DNA of 8,361 bases from Prevotellaceae bacterium UBA3849. GTDB lineage: Bacteria > Bacteroidota > Bacteroidia > Bacteroidales > Bacteroidaceae. The notes beneath the pieces are model-generated. The model saw nothing but the letters and a program-made list of their open reading frames with translations, was not told the DNA's origin and searched no databases. Position numbers and translations under genes: made by a program. Position 1 is the stretch's first letter; each line of letters opens with the position of its first letter. Positions 6,450 through 8,361 of the stretch are shown piece after piece. The DNA lies in NCBI GenBank assembly GCA_002392645.1, contig DGHL01000042.1, forward strand, positions 932 through 9,292, written 5' to 3'.

Positions 6450-6472
6450 GTGTAAAAGCATAGCTTTTACAC
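6450..6472. repeat. Second TAGCTTTTACAC inverted repeat
   Basis: GTGTAAAAGC (6450-6459) and GCTTTTACAC (6463-6472) form a perfect 10-bp stem with a 3-nt ATA loop. The arm sequence is the same as in the hairpins at 6371-6419, making five copies of the core in about 100 bases. It lies five bases from the next stem-loop. Confidence 0.8.
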
Positions 6473-6476
6473 GGAA

Positions 6477-6517
6477 AAACCCCGTTTTACGACTGAAGAA
6501 ATCGTAAAACGGGGTTT
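6477..6517 (-). terminator. Intrinsic terminator of the flavodiiron-epimerase transcript
   Basis: AAACCCCGTTTTACGA (6477-6492) and TCGTAAAACGGGGTTT (6502-6517) form a perfect 16-bp stem with a 9-nt loop. Read on the minus strand the 3' arm ends GGGG followed by five T (to 6475), the expected layout for a terminator 52 bases past the epimerase stop. On the plus strand only TTTG follows, so activity in that direction would be weaker. Confidence 0.88.
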
Positions 6518-6569
6518 GCTTTGCATTCATTAACATCTATTTTGCGTCAGAAGGCAGTGCTTCATTTGT

Positions 6570-7637
6570 TCACAAATCCTTACTGAATTTGAAGATGGTA
6601 GTGCTTCTGAACTTCTCACCAGGTCGCAGAGTGGTGGTTGGCCATTGCGGCTTGTTTGGCGAGTCAGGAAAATGCATCGTCTCAAAGCAGATGGCATTAC
6701 GGCGAGGGTAGGGGATGCCCCCCTTGCCGATCAGCGAACCGTTGTGCCCGTTAGCGGTGTATATCTGCATGGCAGGCTCGGTCGTCATCACCTCCATGGT
6801 GAGTCCGGTGGTGCGGTCTGTCAGGCGCGCGGCAGGTACATTGAGGCATCCGCCGGTGCAAAGCTTGTAGCAATGGTCGTAGCCTTTCGTCACCATCAGC
6901 TGCTCGTTGTCGGTATCTATACGCTCACCGATTGCCGTAGGCGAACTGAAGTCAAACGGCGTGTCGGTTACGCATGCCATCTCTCCCGTCACCTGTTTCT
7001 TCTGGTTGTATAGGGCTATACTGTCAGAGTTAATCCACAGTTCCTCGGCAAGGACGTCGCCGCCAAGGTTTCCCGAAAGGTTGAAGAAGCTGTGGTTGGA
7101 AGGATTGAGCACCGTAGGCTTCGTGGTCGTGGCTTGATAGTCAATGCGTAGCGCATCCTTTGTAAGCGAGTAGGTGACGTCGAGAGTCAGCTCGCCGGGA
7201 AAACCGTTGTCGCCGTCTGGCGAGACGAAACGCAGCGTGACAAACGACTTGCCCTGCTTCACTATCTTCCAGAACAACTGCGAGAAGCCCGGCGTGCCAC
7301 CGTGCGAACAGTCAGCACCGGCCTTCTTGCCGGTGTTCAGCTTATATTCCTTGCCGTCCAACGTAAACGAACCGCCTACTATGCGTCCGATGTATCTGCC
7401 CACCACGGCACCGAAGTTCTGTTTCTTCTCCTTGTAGTGGCTCAGGGTGTCAAAACCAAGCACCACGTCGGTGCCGTCAACATTCAGCGACTGTATCCTG
7501 GCGCCGAAGTTTGTGACGGTCATCGTGATGTCACCCTTCTTGTTGGCTATCGTCACGGCTTCGAATTCCTCAGCCTTTACCGGTGACAGCATCGTAAGCA
7601 TGCTTACGGATGCTATGATAAGATGGCGTATGTTCAT
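6570..7637 (-). CDS. Secreted aldose 1-epimerase (galactose mutarotase) family protein, 355 aa
   Basis: The protein is a GalM-type mutarotase, which interconverts alpha and beta anomers of aldoses. Residues 1-22 form a signal peptide (hydrophobic core 6-18, cleavage probably after VKA), placing the enzyme in the periplasm or beyond. The catalytic set is present: His112 in SHGG (LHGG in E. coli), His182 in NPSNHSFFNLSG, Asp254 in GYDHCYKL, and Glu319 in CFETMHFPDSPN. By comparison with remembered GalM sequences it deviates in several places. The usual GRYANRI reads GRYIGRI (80-86). The loop before the first His is enlarged (NTGKKAGADCSHGG). The residue after Glu319-Thr is Met rather than Gln or Glu. 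Anomer specificity or sugar preference could therefore differ. The ATG at 7637 follows the flavodiiron stop by 25 bp, with AGGTGGG as a possible but distant ribosome site. The two genes are probably cotranscribed. Confidence 0.92.
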   Translation of the reverse strand: MNIRHLIIASVSMLTMLSPVKAEEFEAVTIANKKGDITMTVTNFGARIQSLNVDGTDVVLGFDTLSHYKEKKQNFGAVVGRYIGRIVGGSFTLDGKEYKLNTGKKAGADCSHGGTPGFSQLFWKIVKQGKSFVTLRFVSPDGDNGFPGELTLDVTYSLTKDALRIDYQATTTKPTVLNPSNHSFFNLSGNLGGDVLAEELWINSDSIALYNQKKQVTGEMACVTDTPFDFSSPTAIGERIDTDNEQLMVTKGYDHCYKLCTGGCLNVPAARLTDRTTGLTMEVMTTEPAMQIYTANGHNGSLIGKGGIPYPRRNAICFETMHFPDSPNKPQWPTTTLRPGEKFRSTTIFKFSKDL

Positions 7638-7662
7638 GTCAGTTTAGAACCCACCTGAAACA

Positions 7663-8361
7663 TTACTGCATTATAGCCTTGCAGAGCTCCTCTATGGCAG
7701 GAATGTCGCTCTCCTTCATGCGTGAGCGTATTGTCACCACAGGCTCCACCAATGTTATGTTCTTCATAGGCTCTATCAGCGCCTTCATAGTCCTGGCAGC
7801 CGTAGGAGCCCATGAACCGTTCTCAAGCAGTGCTATGCGGCGGTTCTGGTAGTTCTTTATCTGCAAGTGGTAGAGCAGGTCGTGCATAGGAGGGAATACG
7901 CCTGCATCGTAGCTTGATGCGCACAGCACGAGGCGTGGATAGCGGAAGGCATCCTCTATAACCTCGGCGAGGTCCTCGCGCGAGAGGTCGCTTACTACTA
8001 CCTTAGGGCATCCCATCTGGCGCAGTGTCTCGCCAACCTTCTCTGCCGCAGCGGCAGTGCCGCCGTGTATGCTGGCGTATGCCACGAGCACGCCCTCGTT
8101 CTCTGGCTCGTATGCGCTCCATATAGTGTAGAGCCTTACAGCCTCTGCAAGAGCCTCGCCCTTGAGCACCGGACCGTGAAGCGGACAGATGGTCTGTATG
8201 TCAAGAGCGGCAGCCTTCTTCAGTACGCTCTGCACCTGAGTGCCATATTTGCCGCAGATGTTGAAGTAGTAGCGGCGGGCCTCGCAAGCCCAGTCGTCGG
8301 TTTCGTTTACAAGGGCACCGAACTTGCCGAATCCGTCAGCGGCAAACAGCACCTTCTCGCT
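7663..8361 (-). CDS. A-type flavodiiron protein (FprA family), C-terminal part; 5' end outside window
   Basis: The frame is open to the window edge, giving the last 232 residues of a protein usually about 400 aa long. Flavodiiron proteins reduce O2 to water and/or NO to N2O in the cytoplasm of anaerobes. The visible part starts inside the metallo-beta-lactamase-like diiron domain. LFAADGFGKFG (5-15) holds the bridging Asp (Asp9), and CPLHGP (59-64) holds the last His ligand (His62). The His-x-Glu-x-Asp part of the iron site lies upstream, outside the window. From about residue 90 comes the flavodoxin domain: VLVAYASIHGGTAAAAEKV (91-109) is the FMN phosphate loop, followed by LCASSYDAGVFPPMHDLL (146-163) and ENGSWAPTAARTM (180-192). 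There is no rubredoxin or flavin-reductase extension, so this is the simple class A form. The GTG at 8352 is internal, not the start. Confidence 0.93.
   Translation of the reverse strand, partial: SEKVLFAADGFGKFGALVNETDDWACEARRYYFNICGKYGTQVQSVLKKAAALDIQTICPLHGPVLKGEALAEAVRLYTIWSAYEPENEGVLVAYASIHGGTAAAAEKVGETLRQMGCPKVVVSDLSREDLAEVIEDAFRYPRLVLCASSYDAGVFPPMHDLLYHLQIKNYQNRRIALLENGSWAPTAARTMKALIEPMKNITLVEPVVTIRSRMKESDIPAIEELCKAIMQ

Larger units (their letters stand above)
6218..6569. other. Repeat-rich convergent intergenic region
   Basis: These 352 bases between the NSS gene and the opposing epimerase gene contain no supported gene. They hold, in order, a 10-bp inverted repeat (6237-6290), an 11-bp hairpin (6303-6327), a cluster of TAGCTTTTACAC repeats (6364-6472) and a 16-bp terminator hairpin (6477-6517). 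The remaining 50 bases before the epimerase stop show nothing notable. Confidence 0.8.

Noticed and set aside
6364..6472. Possible CRISPR array or insertion-sequence end
   Set aside because: There are only two direct copies with a 3-nt separation, no regular spacers, no transposase and no target duplication recognised.

Overview
The window looks like ordinary chromosome from a Bacteroidales bacterium, most likely Prevotella or a close relative. The evidence is: (i) promoter elements of the Bacteroidetes type (TAnnTTTG at -7, with TTTG-like boxes about 20 nt upstream) in front of four genes; (ii) A/T-rich leaders mostly lacking a Shine-Dalgarno; (iii) an L17 ribosomal protein with a long Ala/Lys/Glu tail; (iv) a DUF4253 protein, a PhoU-tailed Na/Pi transporter, a secreted aldose epimerase and a flavodiiron protein. 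The genus is an inference from overall style.

Layout. 1-401 is the 3' end of rplQ, normally the last gene of the large ribosomal-protein/rpoA operon, closed by a strong terminator (433-470). 402-776 is a long intergenic region with a 12-bp palindrome, a promoter, and a 19-bp tandem repeat just before a 254-aa exported or anchored orphan protein (777-1541). A membrane-anchored DUF4253 protein follows (1656-2732). A bidirectional terminator (2757-2807) separates it from a convergent Na+/phosphate symporter-family gene (2851-4536, minus). That gene is divergent from an NSS-family sodium-dependent transporter (4826-6217, plus). The 289-bp gap between them carries two back-to-back promoters, both with exactly 20-nt spacers. 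6218-6569 is a repeat-dense intergenic region with inverted and direct repeats built on TAGCTTTTACAC and a 16-bp terminator hairpin. On the minus strand, a flavodiiron protein (partial, 7663-8361) is followed after 25 bp by a secreted galactose-mutarotase-like protein (6570-7637). The two are probably cotranscribed and end at the 6477-6517 terminator.

How the genes relate. The two divergent transporters are both members of sodium-coupled families, so they plausibly draw on the same Na+ gradient, but nothing in the sequence shows a common substrate. The flavodiiron protein (O2 or NO detoxification) and the epimerase (sugar anomer interconversion) have no obvious shared pathway. I found no mobile element, CRISPR array, tRNA or clear novel multi-gene system. 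The most unusual items are the intergenic repeat cluster at 6364-6472, the tandem repeat in the 777 gene leader, and the two poorly characterised proteins at 777-2732.
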